From: Rhodococcus sp. 06-235-1A
GTDB lineage: Bacteria; Actinomycetota; Actinomycetes; Mycobacteriales; Mycobacteriaceae
DNA length: 64,000 nt
NCBI RefSeq assembly: GCF_002258785.1
Contig: NZ_NOYI01000006.1
Coordinates: 20,251 to 84,250, forward strand
Direction: 5' to 3'
This document shows positions 12,228 through 19,934 of this stretch, one piece after another. The notes beneath the pieces are model-generated. The model did not search any database. It saw only the letters and a list, made by a program, of their open reading frames with translations, and was not told the DNA's origin. A program made the position numbers and the translations under genes. Each line of letters starts with the position of its first letter. The first letter of the stretch is position 1.

Positions 12228-12770
12228 ATGGTCGCTATGCCTGCACCGTCTCCGTTGCCACTCGATCCCATTGCAGAGGCCCACCGTCAGTGGTCCAAGC
12301 ACGGGTGGTCCGACGCCGCCGACGGAATGGCTGCGGTGACATCGCTGATGCGCGCGCAGCAGATCATGCTGGCCCGCGTCGAGGAGGCATTGAAGCCGAC
12401 CGGGCTGACCTTCTCGCGGTACGAGTTGCTGACGTTGTTGACGTTCACCAAGAACGGCGCTCTGCCGATGGCCAAGGCGAGCGCACGTCTACAGGTCCAC
12501 CCGACGAGCGTGACCAACGCTGTGGACCGTCTCGAATCCGTGGGATACGTTCGCCGCATTCCCCATCCGAGCGATCGTCGCACCACTCTCGTCGAAATCA
12601 CCGAGCAGGGACGGGCATTGGCCCTCGAGGCTACCGAGCGCTTGAACTCGCTGGTGTTCACCCACCCCGGCCTGGCCCGCGACAAGCTGCTCACACTGGT
12701 CCGTATCCTGGCGGAACTACGTTCGGATGCAGGCGATTTCGACAGTGATGACATAGCCACATCGTTCTGA
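12228..12770 (+). CDS. MarR family transcriptional regulator
   Basis: A 180-residue winged-helix regulator. The DNA-binding region covers about 60-125: FSRYELLTLLTFTK, then the recognition helix around LQVHPTSVTNAVDRLES and the wing IPHPSDRRTTLVEIT. MarR proteins are dimeric repressors often released by phenolic ligands; the ligand here is unknown. It lies 26 bases after the DUF2254 gene. A GTGAC-TC-GTCAC palindrome follows its stop. Confidence 0.9.
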   Translation: MVAMPAPSPLPLDPIAEAHRQWSKHGWSDAADGMAAVTSLMRAQQIMLARVEEALKPTGLTFSRYELLTLLTFTKNGALPMAKASARLQVHPTSVTNAVDRLESVGYVRRIPHPSDRRTTLVEITEQGRALALEATERLNSLVFTHPGLARDKLLTLVRILAELRSDAGDFDSDDIATSF

Positions 12771-12778
12771 TATCTGTC

Positions 12779-12790
12779 GTGACTCGTCAC
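12779..12790. promoter_or_regulatory. Inverted repeat GTGACTCGTCAC
   Basis: A perfect GTGAC/GTCAC palindrome with a 2-base centre, 9 bases after the marR stop and about 85 bases before the Hsp70-like gene. It may be an operator for the downstream gene. It is too short to be a convincing terminator. Confidence 0.35.
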
Positions 12791-12872
12791 AAATTAATGG
12801 CACACCCGTACCGTTCGTGGTGGAATTGCTCTGTGAACAAGGCGGAGTCGATCTGCTGAAGGGTGGGGCCGG

Positions 12873-13697
12873 GTGCTGGTATTGGGAGTCGGGGCAGGTG
12901 CACACGGTGCACGTGCGATCTTGACCTATCTGGACAGCCCCCATCGAACACCCATCGTGGCGCGGACGGTGCGCCGCGCGCCCGGCCAGTCCTTGGCCAC
13001 CACCATTGCCACCGGCGTCGACGCCGTACATTCCATCGCCGGGTCGATGTCGCTGCCGGTGCAGTTCTCCGCCATCGCGTACCGGGTGGCGACCGATCCC
13101 GGTTCGGTCGCCACCAGCGGCGCGGCCCGCACGGCATCGCTGGTGCCGGAAACCGCTGCGCAAGTGCGCTATCTGCGTTTCATCGGGCTGGTACCCAACC
13201 ACGGTGTCACTGTGCTGTGCGATATCGGCAGTACCGGAACCACCGTCACTGTCGTCGATCTCGCCTCCACTCGCACTCTCATGACACGACGCACGGCCAC
13301 CTTCTGCGGCGACGATCTCGACCATTCGGTTCGTCGACTGCTCTCGTCCAAGGGCGTACGCGTCGGAATCGACGCCAGCCGATCCATCAAGGAGAAACTC
13401 AGCGTCGATTCCGTCGTCAGCACCACGGACCCATCCGGTACTGCACGGCATGTGCTCACCCGACGCGACTTCGACGATCTGATCGCCGGACCGGTGCGGT
13501 ACGTGGGCATGCTCGTCGAGCAGACCATCCAATTGTCCAGTGCCAGGCCGCAGTCCATCGTCGTGGTCGGCGGCGGCGCGAACATCACGTCGATAGCTCG
13601 GTCGCTCGAACTGCGGACCGGCCTGACGACTCTGGTGCCGTCGATGCCGGAACTCGTCTCGGCCCGCGGGGCCGCGCTCCTGTCCCCAGACAGGTAG
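12873..13697 (+). CDS. Hsp70-like (actin-ATPase fold) protein, no substrate domain
   Basis: A 274-residue protein that looks like a reduced Hsp70/DnaK nucleotide-binding domain. The phosphate-2-like motif VLCDIGSTGTTVTVVD (about 110-125) and the adenosine-type motif SIVVVGGGANI (about 228-238) are clear. The N-terminal motif LGVGAGAHGARAIL is an altered phosphate-1. There is no substrate-binding domain or lid, so it is not a classical chaperone. The GTG start at 12873 has AAGGGTGGGG upstream. Partner and function are unknown; a regulatory ATPase role is only inference. Confidence 0.75.
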   Translation: MLVLGVGAGAHGARAILTYLDSPHRTPIVARTVRRAPGQSLATTIATGVDAVHSIAGSMSLPVQFSAIAYRVATDPGSVATSGAARTASLVPETAAQVRYLRFIGLVPNHGVTVLCDIGSTGTTVTVVDLASTRTLMTRRTATFCGDDLDHSVRRLLSSKGVRVGIDASRSIKEKLSVDSVVSTTDPSGTARHVLTRRDFDDLIAGPVRYVGMLVEQTIQLSSARPQSIVVVGGGANITSIARSLELRTGLTTLVPSMPELVSARGAALLSPDR

Positions 13698-13709
13698 GGT
13701 GGACCGGCC

Positions 13710-14486
13710 CTAGCGGTGCCGGAAGTTCGGCGTTCGCTTCTCGATGAACGCCGACATGCCTTCCTTCTGATCCTCCGTGGCGAACGTCGAATGAAACACG
13801 CGGCGCTCGAACAACACACCCTCGGCCAGGCTCGACTCGAACGATCGGTTCACCGCTTCCTTCGCCATCATGGCAACCGGTAGCGACATCTCGGCGATGG
13901 TGGTCGCGGTCACGATGGCGTCGTCGAGCAGATCCGCGACCGGCACGATGCGCGAGACCAATCCTGCTCGCTCGGCTTCCTCGACCTTCATGTTGCGACC
14001 GGTCAGGCACATCTCCATGGCCTTGGCCTTGCCCACCGCACGCGTCAGGCGCTGCGACCCGCCGATTCCCGGAATGACGCCGAGTTTGATCTCGGGTTGT
14101 CCGAATACCGCGGTGTCCGAGGCGATCAGAACATCGCACAGCATCGCGAGTTCACACCCGCCGCCGAGTGCGTAACCGGAGACCGCTGCGATCAGCGGCG
14201 TCCGAGCCGATGCCAGCCGATCCCAGGCCGCGAAGAAGTCGTCGAGGTACACGTCCATGTAGGACTTGGGCTGCATCTCCTTGATGTCGGCCCCAGCAGC
14301 GAATGCCCGCTCGGAACCGGTGATCAGGATCGCACCGATGTCGGAGTCCGCGTCGAGTTCCTCGACCACCGAGACGACCTCACGCATCAGCTCGGAGTTG
14401 AGCGCGTTCAACGCCTTCGGACGGTTGAGCGTGATGATGCCGACGCGTCCCCGACGCTCGAGCAGAACCGTCTCGTAGTCACTCAC
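13710..14486 (-). CDS. echA: Enoyl-CoA hydratase
   Basis: Crotonase-fold enzyme hydrating 2-enoyl-CoA, here most likely methacrylyl-CoA of valine breakdown. The 258 residues include the oxyanion-hole segments [11 protein letters not shown] and [13 protein letters not shown], with the first catalytic Glu in GGCE. The second Glu lies in [15 protein letters not shown]. The GTG at 14486 overlaps the mmsB stop by 4 bases, and the protein begins [16 protein letters not shown]. It is the last gene of the mmsA operon. Confidence 0.92.
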   Translation of the reverse strand: MSDYETVLLERRGRVGIITLNRPKALNALNSELMREVVSVVEELDADSDIGAILITGSERAFAAGADIKEMQPKSYMDVYLDDFFAAWDRLASARTPLIAAVSGYALGGGCELAMLCDVLIASDTAVFGQPEIKLGVIPGIGGSQRLTRAVGKAKAMEMCLTGRNMKVEEAERAGLVSRIVPVADLLDDAIVTATTIAEMSLPVAMMAKEAVNRSFESSLAEGVLFERRVFHSTFATEDQKEGMSAFIEKRTPNFRHR

Positions 14487-15391
14487 AGGCCTGCTCCGTT
14501 CGAGCGCTCGCGGATGTCGTTGATGATGCCGGAGAAGTCGACATCGGTGCCGCCCCCGGACGTTTCCTTGAATCGAGCGTACAGCTCGGCTGCGGCCAGA
14601 CCCAGAACACCCTCGACACCGTTGTCGCGCAGTGCATTCGCCGCCAGACCCAGGTCCTTGTCCATGAGAGCCGCAGCGAAGCCGGGCTTGTACTCGTTGT
14701 TGGCAGGGCTCGTCGGGACCGGTCCGGGCACCGGGCAGTTCGTGGTCAGTGCCCAGCATTGACCGGACGCAGTCGACGCCACGTCGAACAGTGCCTGGTT
14801 GCTCAGGCCCAGCTTCTCCCCCAGCACGAAGGCCTCGCTGATGGCGATCATCGACACTCCGAGGATCATGTTGTTGCAGATCTTGGCGGCCTGACCGTTA
14901 CCTGCTGCGCCGCAGTGCACCACCTTGCGACCCATGACGTCGAGAACTGCTGCGGCAGAGGCGAAATCCTTCTCGGAACCGCCGACCATGAAGGTCAACG
15001 TTCCTGCCGCGGCTCCCCCGACACCTCCGGATACCGGCGCGTCGAGACTGCGATGGCCTGCCTCGTGCACGAGCTTGTGCGCGGCGTGCGCGTCGGCGAC
15101 GTCGATGGTCGAGGAGTCGATGAACAACGTGCCCGGCGCGGCAGCAGGCAGCAGGTCCGCATACAACCCGAGCACCAGTCGGCCGTTGGGCAGCATCGTG
15201 ATGACGATGTCGGCACCGGCGACGGCGGCCACGGCCGACTCCACCACGGTGACGCCGTCCTTCGTGGCCTGCTCGAGCGCGGCGGGAACCAGGTCGAATC
15301 CCTGCACCGTGTAGCCGGCCGCAGCCAGATTGGCGGCCATCGGTCCACCCATGTGGCCGAGGCCGATGAAGCCGATCGTCTTCTCGCTCAT
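14483..15391 (-). CDS. mmsB: 3-hydroxyisobutyrate dehydrogenase
   Basis: NAD-dependent oxidation of 3-hydroxyisobutyrate to methylmalonate semialdehyde. The 302-residue protein has the N-terminal Rossmann motif [13 protein letters not shown] (about 8-20), the substrate motif [12 protein letters not shown] and the catalytic lysine segment [12 protein letters not shown]. These are the signatures of beta-hydroxyacid dehydrogenases. It overlaps its neighbours on both sides by 4 bases. Its product feeds mmsA in the same operon. Confidence 0.94.
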   Translation of the reverse strand: MSEKTIGFIGLGHMGGPMAANLAAAGYTVQGFDLVPAALEQATKDGVTVVESAVAAVAGADIVITMLPNGRLVLGLYADLLPAAAPGTLFIDSSTIDVADAHAAHKLVHEAGHRSLDAPVSGGVGGAAAGTLTFMVGGSEKDFASAAAVLDVMGRKVVHCGAAGNGQAAKICNNMILGVSMIAISEAFVLGEKLGLSNQALFDVASTASGQCWALTTNCPVPGPVPTSPANNEYKPGFAAALMDKDLGLAANALRDNGVEGVLGLAAAELYARFKETSGGGTDVDFSGIINDIRERSNGAGL

Positions 15392-16446
15392 GACTGCTCA
15401 CCTTCTGTGTGTGCGTTCGACAGGCCCAGTTCCGCGTCGCCCAGGGGCGCGAAGTACCGGTCTACATCCTCGGGCGTGACCTCTGCCAACGTACGTGGTT
15501 GCCATTGCGGGTTGCGGTCCTTCTCGACCACCTGTGCTCGAATTCCCTCGACGAGGTCGTGGCTGCTCAGCGACGCGACCGACACGCGGTATTCCTCGTC
15601 GAGTACAGACTCGAGCGTCGGCAGTGTCGCTGCCCGACGCAGCGATCTCAGAGTCACTGCGAGCGAGACAGGCGATTTGGACGCAATGTCCTCCGCCGAC
15701 TTCTGTGCCTCGGGTACTGTGCTGGCGGCCAGCGCGTCCACGATGCCCTGGACGTCGTCGCCGGCGTAGCACTCGTCGATCCATTCCTGCTGGCCGGCAA
15801 CTGTGGACTCCGGTGCCGGCTCACTGAACGCTGCGACGGCCTCTCCGACGCTGACCGTCTCGAGTGCCGAGTAGAAGTCTTCCAGCTTGTCGGAAGGGAT
15901 GTAGTGATCGGCGAAGCCGACCGCGATGGCGTCGGCGGCATTCATCCGCGCCGTGGTGAGCGCGAAATGGGTGCCGATCTCGCCCGGTGCACGCGAGAGC
16001 AGGTACGTGCCACCCACATCCGGAACGAAACCGATTCCGACCTCGGGCATCGCGATCTTCGATCGCTCGGTCACGATGCGAGTGTTGGCATGTGCCGAGA
16101 GTCCGACGCCTCCGCCCATGACGATGCCGTCCATGATGGCCACGAACGGCTTGGGGAACCGGGCGATCGCGGCGTTGAGGATGTACTCCTCGCGCCAGAA
16201 GTCCCTGCTACCGCTGCCGCCGTCCTTGGCGTCGTGGTAGATCGAGACGATGTCGCCGCCTGCGCACAATCCGCGCTCACCGGCTCCGGTCAGCAGGACG
16301 ACGTCGACGGCATCGTCGGTTGCCCATTGCGCCAATGCCGGTGCGATCTCGCGCACCATCGCATGATCGAGGGCGTTGATGGCTTTGGGACGATTGAGGG
16401 TGATTCGACCGATACCGCCGGAGACCTCGAGGATCACGTCACTCAT
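15388..16446 (-). CDS. 3-hydroxyisobutyryl-CoA hydrolase
   Basis: Crotonase-superfamily thioesterase that frees 3-hydroxyisobutyrate from CoA. The 352 residues exceed simple enoyl-CoA hydratases (~260) and match the hydrolase subfamily. LCAGGDIVSIYHDA gives the oxyanion hole, MDGIVMGGGVGLSAH the second glycine-rich loop, and MPEVGIGFVPDVGGTY the catalytic Glu. It has an extended helical C-terminus. Position between the acyl-CoA dehydrogenase and mmsB fits the valine pathway. Overlaps both neighbours by 4 bases. Confidence 0.92.
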   Translation of the reverse strand: MSDVILEVSGGIGRITLNRPKAINALDHAMVREIAPALAQWATDDAVDVVLLTGAGERGLCAGGDIVSIYHDAKDGGSGSRDFWREEYILNAAIARFPKPFVAIMDGIVMGGGVGLSAHANTRIVTERSKIAMPEVGIGFVPDVGGTYLLSRAPGEIGTHFALTTARMNAADAIAVGFADHYIPSDKLEDFYSALETVSVGEAVAAFSEPAPESTVAGQQEWIDECYAGDDVQGIVDALAASTVPEAQKSAEDIASKSPVSLAVTLRSLRRAATLPTLESVLDEEYRVSVASLSSHDLVEGIRAQVVEKDRNPQWQPRTLAEVTPEDVDRYFAPLGDAELGLSNAHTEGEQS

Positions 16447-17582
16447 ACGGCGCCCACGATCGATCGAGCGACGACCAGCCGCATGATCTCGTTGGTGCCT
16501 TCCAGGATCTGGTGCACTCGAAGATCACGAACGATTTTCTCGACGCCGTATTCTGCGAGGTAGCCGTAGCCGCCCAGCAGTTGCAGCGCTCCGTTGGCGA
16601 CGTCGAACCCGGCATCGGTTCCGAAACGCTTTGCCATCGCACACATTTCGACCTTGTTCGGAGCGTCGTTCTGCAACGCGTCCGCGGCCCGCCACAGCAG
16701 CGTGCGGGCCGCCTCCAGTTCGGTCGTGAAGTCGGCCAGTCGGAACTGGAGCGCCTGCGCATCGAGCAACCGCGCCCCGAACGCCTTGCGCTCGGCGAGG
16801 TAGGCAACGGCCTTGTCGAGAGCGGACTGCGCCCCGCCGATCGAACACGCGGCGATGTTGATGCGCCCGCCGTTGAGACCGTTCATCGCGATACGGAACC
16901 CGTCGCCCTCGTTGCCGAGCAGGTTCTCGGCCGGAATGCGGACTCCTTCGAGAACGACCTGCCGGGTTGGCTGAGCATTCCAGCCCATCTTCTTCTCGTT
17001 GGCTCCGAACGAGAGACCCGCGGAGTCCTTCGGCACGATGAACGCCGAGATGCCACGCGGCCCCGGTGCACCGGTGCGCGCCATCACGACGTACACCTCG
17101 GATGTGCCTGCGCCGGAGATGAATTGCTTGACGCCGTCCAACACGTACTCGTCACCGTCGCGCACCGCCTTGGTGGCCAACATCGCGGCATCGGATCCCG
17201 CGCCCGGCTCGGTGAGGCAGTAGCTCCCCAACTGATCCATCGCGCACAGGCCCGGAAGCCAACGCTGCCGTTGCTCGTCGTCGCCGTAGGTGTCGATCAT
17301 CCACGCAACCATGTTGTGAATGGAGATGTACGCCGCGATGGACGGGTCACCGGTGGCCAACTGCTCGAAGATCCTCACCGAATCGACTCTGGTCAGGCCC
17401 GATCCGCCCACATCCTCGCGAATGTAGATGCCGCCCATCCCCAGTCCCGCTGCCTTGCGCAGCACGTCGACCGGGAAGTGTTTCTGCTGATCCCACTCGA
17501 TGGCACTCGGTGCCAGGAACTCGTCGGCGAATTCGCGAGCGGTGTCGTTGATCGCTCGCTCGTCCTCGTTCAAGGTGAACAT
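16443..17582 (-). CDS. Isobutyryl-CoA-type acyl-CoA dehydrogenase
   Basis: FAD-dependent alpha,beta-desaturase of short branched acyl-CoA. It has 379 residues, a normal family length. Signatures are YCLTEPGAGSD (about 131-141), TQ-type segment GWNAQPTRQVVLEGVRIP, and the C-terminal LQLLGGYGYLAEYGVEKIVRDLR followed by QILEGTNEIMRLVV. The mmsA operon context points to isobutyryl-CoA as substrate (valine), although isoleucine or leucine intermediates are possible. It starts 8 bases after mmsA. Confidence 0.92.
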   Translation of the reverse strand: MFTLNEDERAINDTAREFADEFLAPSAIEWDQQKHFPVDVLRKAAGLGMGGIYIREDVGGSGLTRVDSVRIFEQLATGDPSIAAYISIHNMVAWMIDTYGDDEQRQRWLPGLCAMDQLGSYCLTEPGAGSDAAMLATKAVRDGDEYVLDGVKQFISGAGTSEVYVVMARTGAPGPRGISAFIVPKDSAGLSFGANEKKMGWNAQPTRQVVLEGVRIPAENLLGNEGDGFRIAMNGLNGGRINIAACSIGGAQSALDKAVAYLAERKAFGARLLDAQALQFRLADFTTELEAARTLLWRAADALQNDAPNKVEMCAMAKRFGTDAGFDVANGALQLLGGYGYLAEYGVEKIVRDLRVHQILEGTNEIMRLVVARSIVGAV

Positions 17583-17589
17583 CGCCGGA

Positions 17590-19098
17590 TCAGTCCATGT
17601 TCGGAATGACGAAGTGATTCTGTGCGACAGCTTCTTTGGTGCCCGACGGCCAGCGCTGGGTGACGGTCTTGGTCTTGGTGTAGAAGCGGATCGAATCGGG
17701 TCCGTGCTGGTTCAGATCGCCGAATCCCGAACGCTTCCAACCACCGAACGTGTGGTACGCGATCGGCACCGGAATCGGCACGTTGACCCCGACCATGCCC
17801 ACCTGGACGCGGGAGCAGAAGTCGCGGGCAGTGTCACCGTCCCGGGTGAAGATCGAGACGCCGTTGCCGTATTCGTGCTCGGTGGGCAAGCGCAGGGCAT
17901 CCTCGTAGTCCTTGGCGCGGACGACGATCAGGACGGGCCCGAAGATCTCTTCCTTGTAGATCCGCATGTCGGTGGTCACCTTGTCGAACAGCGTTGCGCC
18001 GGCGAAGAATCCGTTCTCGTGGCCGTCGAGGCTGAAGCCGCGTCCGTCGACGACGAGCTCGGCACCCTCGTCCACACCGATCTGGGTGTAGTCGTTGACG
18101 CGCTTCAAAGCATCGCTGCCGACGAGCGGGCCGAAGTCCGCGCTCTCGTCGTCACTGCGGCCGATCTTCAGCTTCGCCACTCGCTCGGTGAGTTTGGCGA
18201 CCAACGCGTCGGCGGTCTCCTCTCCGACGGGAACGGCGACGGAGATCGCCATGCACCGCTCGCCTGCCGAACCGTAGGCGGCACCGAGCAGTGCGTCGGC
18301 GACCTCGTCGAGATCGGCGTCGGGCATCACCAGGGCGTGGTTCTTGGCTCCGCCGAAGCACTGTGCGCGCTTGCCGTGCTGGGCTGCGGTCTCGTAGATG
18401 TACTGCGCGATGGGGGTCGAACCGACGAAGCCGATCGCCTTGACGCGGTCGTCGGTGAGGAGCACGTCGACGGCATCCTTGCCGCCGTTGACGACGTTGA
18501 ACACACCCGGCGGCAGTCCTGCCTCGAGGAAGAGTTCGGCGAGCTTGAGCGGGACGGAGGGGTCGCGCTCGGAGGGCTTGAGGATGAACGCGTTTCCGCA
18601 GGCGATGGCCGGGCCGGCTTTCCACAGGGGAATCATCGCGGGGAAGTTGAACGGGGTGATTCCGGCTACGACGCCGAGCGGCTGACGCATCGAGTAGACG
18701 TCGATTCCGCCGCCTGCACCCTCGGTGTACTCGCCCTTGAGCAGATGCGGGACGCCCACGGAGAATTCGACGACCTCGACGCCACGCTGGATGTCACCCT
18801 TGGCGTCGGCGATCGTCTTGCCGTGCTCGGAGGACAGCAGACGGGCGAGCTCGTCCATGTCTCGAGTGACCAGAGCGAGGAACTTCATGAGCACGCGGGC
18901 GCGGCGCTGTGGGTTCCAGGTTGCCCACTCGCGTTGAGCCTGTTCGGCGTCGGCGATCGCGGCCTCGACCTCGGAGACATCGGCCAGTGGCACCCGTGCC
19001 TGCACCTCACCGGTGTTGGGATCGAAGACGTCCCCGAATTTTCCGGAGGTTCCGGCGACGTGCTTGCCGCCGATGAAGTGTGTGAGTTCGCGAGCCAT
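17590..19098 (-). CDS. mmsA: Methylmalonate-semialdehyde dehydrogenase (CoA-acylating)
   Basis: Oxidises methylmalonate semialdehyde with CoA and NAD to propionyl-CoA, ending valine catabolism; the family also takes malonate semialdehyde. The 502-residue protein is a full-length aldehyde dehydrogenase: PFNFPAMIPLWKAGPA (about 149-164), FVGSTPIA, and the catalytic Cys282 in YGSAGERCMAISV. ATG at 19098 (MARELTHFIGGKHV) is chosen although the frame stays open upstream, because it matches the family start. It leads the five-gene valine operon. Confidence 0.95.
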   Translation of the reverse strand: MARELTHFIGGKHVAGTSGKFGDVFDPNTGEVQARVPLADVSEVEAAIADAEQAQREWATWNPQRRARVLMKFLALVTRDMDELARLLSSEHGKTIADAKGDIQRGVEVVEFSVGVPHLLKGEYTEGAGGGIDVYSMRQPLGVVAGITPFNFPAMIPLWKAGPAIACGNAFILKPSERDPSVPLKLAELFLEAGLPPGVFNVVNGGKDAVDVLLTDDRVKAIGFVGSTPIAQYIYETAAQHGKRAQCFGGAKNHALVMPDADLDEVADALLGAAYGSAGERCMAISVAVPVGEETADALVAKLTERVAKLKIGRSDDESADFGPLVGSDALKRVNDYTQIGVDEGAELVVDGRGFSLDGHENGFFAGATLFDKVTTDMRIYKEEIFGPVLIVVRAKDYEDALRLPTEHEYGNGVSIFTRDGDTARDFCSRVQVGMVGVNVPIPVPIAYHTFGGWKRSGFGDLNQHGPDSIRFYTKTKTVTQRWPSGTKEAVAQNHFVIPNMD

Positions 19099-19135
19099 GG
19101 AATTCGTCCGTCCTGGAGCGTGGAAGTGAAGTGCG

Positions 19136-19169
19136 CCCATCCTATAGTCGGATGTCCATGCAAGTCCAG
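19136..19169 (-). promoter_or_regulatory. Candidate promoter of the mmsA operon
   Basis: On the minus strand, TGGACT (19169-19164) and TATAGG (19147-19142) are spaced by 16 bases, a plausible sigma70-type -35/-10 pair. Transcription would start near 19136, about 38 bases before the mmsA ATG. The assignment is by eye. Confidence 0.4.
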
Positions 19170-19175
19170 AATTCG

Positions 19176-19934
19176 TCACATTCGGTCGTAGAACTGCCTC
19201 AGATCGGCGCAGGCACGGCTGACCTCGGCCTCGTTGGAGCCGTCTGCGCGGAAGACACGACGCAGGATCAACGGATCGAGATCGTCCATCGCGGGAGCGA
19301 ACGACACCTGGGGGAGGTCGGGGAAGGACGCACGGTCGGCGAACCAGTCGTCGGCGTCGGACTCCGTGCCGCCGTCGCTTTCGCCGACTCCCTCGATCAA
19401 CTGATCGAGGTCGACTCCACGCAGTGTCAGAATGGTCACCGCGGACGCGTCGATGTGCTCGGCGGCGATGTACATCAGCGCCGCCGCATGCTTGCACGGC
19501 CACCCGTCGTCGGGGCAGGTGCAGTCGAAGTCGAGCTGGCCTTTGTCGTGTGGCAGCAACATCGAGGCCAACGGCTGCGGAATGGAATTGGACGCCAACT
19601 CGGCCAGCATCCCAGGATTCGACCGCACCCGATCGACGAGCGCGGCCACTTCACCCTGCGTCAGCGGATCGACGGTGACCGAGGCCGAGAACGGCTCGAG
19701 CTGACTGCCCTGCACCTCGCCGTAGATCTGCCCGCGCTCGACGCCGAGAGTGAGCACCTGCCCCTGACGAGCGTAGGTTCTTCCGCGCGCGATACGACCC
19801 GGATCGGCCAGGTCTTCCATCGCAGCGACGAAATGCCTGCCCCACCACGTTTGCCCGAAGGCTCCGCGCTTGTTTCGGGACTCGATGCCGCCCTTGGCTT
19901 TTCGACGCTTACCGTACTGCGAGAAGTCGACCAT
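19176..19934 (-). CDS. SWIM zinc-finger protein
   Basis: A 252-residue protein with a central SWIM finger CxCx6CxH, seen as DCTCPDDGWPCKHAAA at about 138-153. The N-terminus (YGKRRKAKGG, QTWWGRHFVAAME) matches the actinobacterial proteins encoded beside SNF2 helicases. SWIM fingers bind DNA or protein. The ATG at 19934 overlaps the helicase stop as TGATG, so the pair is co-translated and probably acts together. Pathway unknown. Confidence 0.88.
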   Translation of the reverse strand: MVDFSQYGKRRKAKGGIESRNKRGAFGQTWWGRHFVAAMEDLADPGRIARGRTYARQGQVLTLGVERGQIYGEVQGSQLEPFSASVTVDPLTQGEVAALVDRVRSNPGMLAELASNSIPQPLASMLLPHDKGQLDFDCTCPDDGWPCKHAAALMYIAAEHIDASAVTILTLRGVDLDQLIEGVGESDGGTESDADDWFADRASFPDLPQVSFAPAMDDLDPLILRRVFRADGSNEAEVSRACADLRQFYDRM

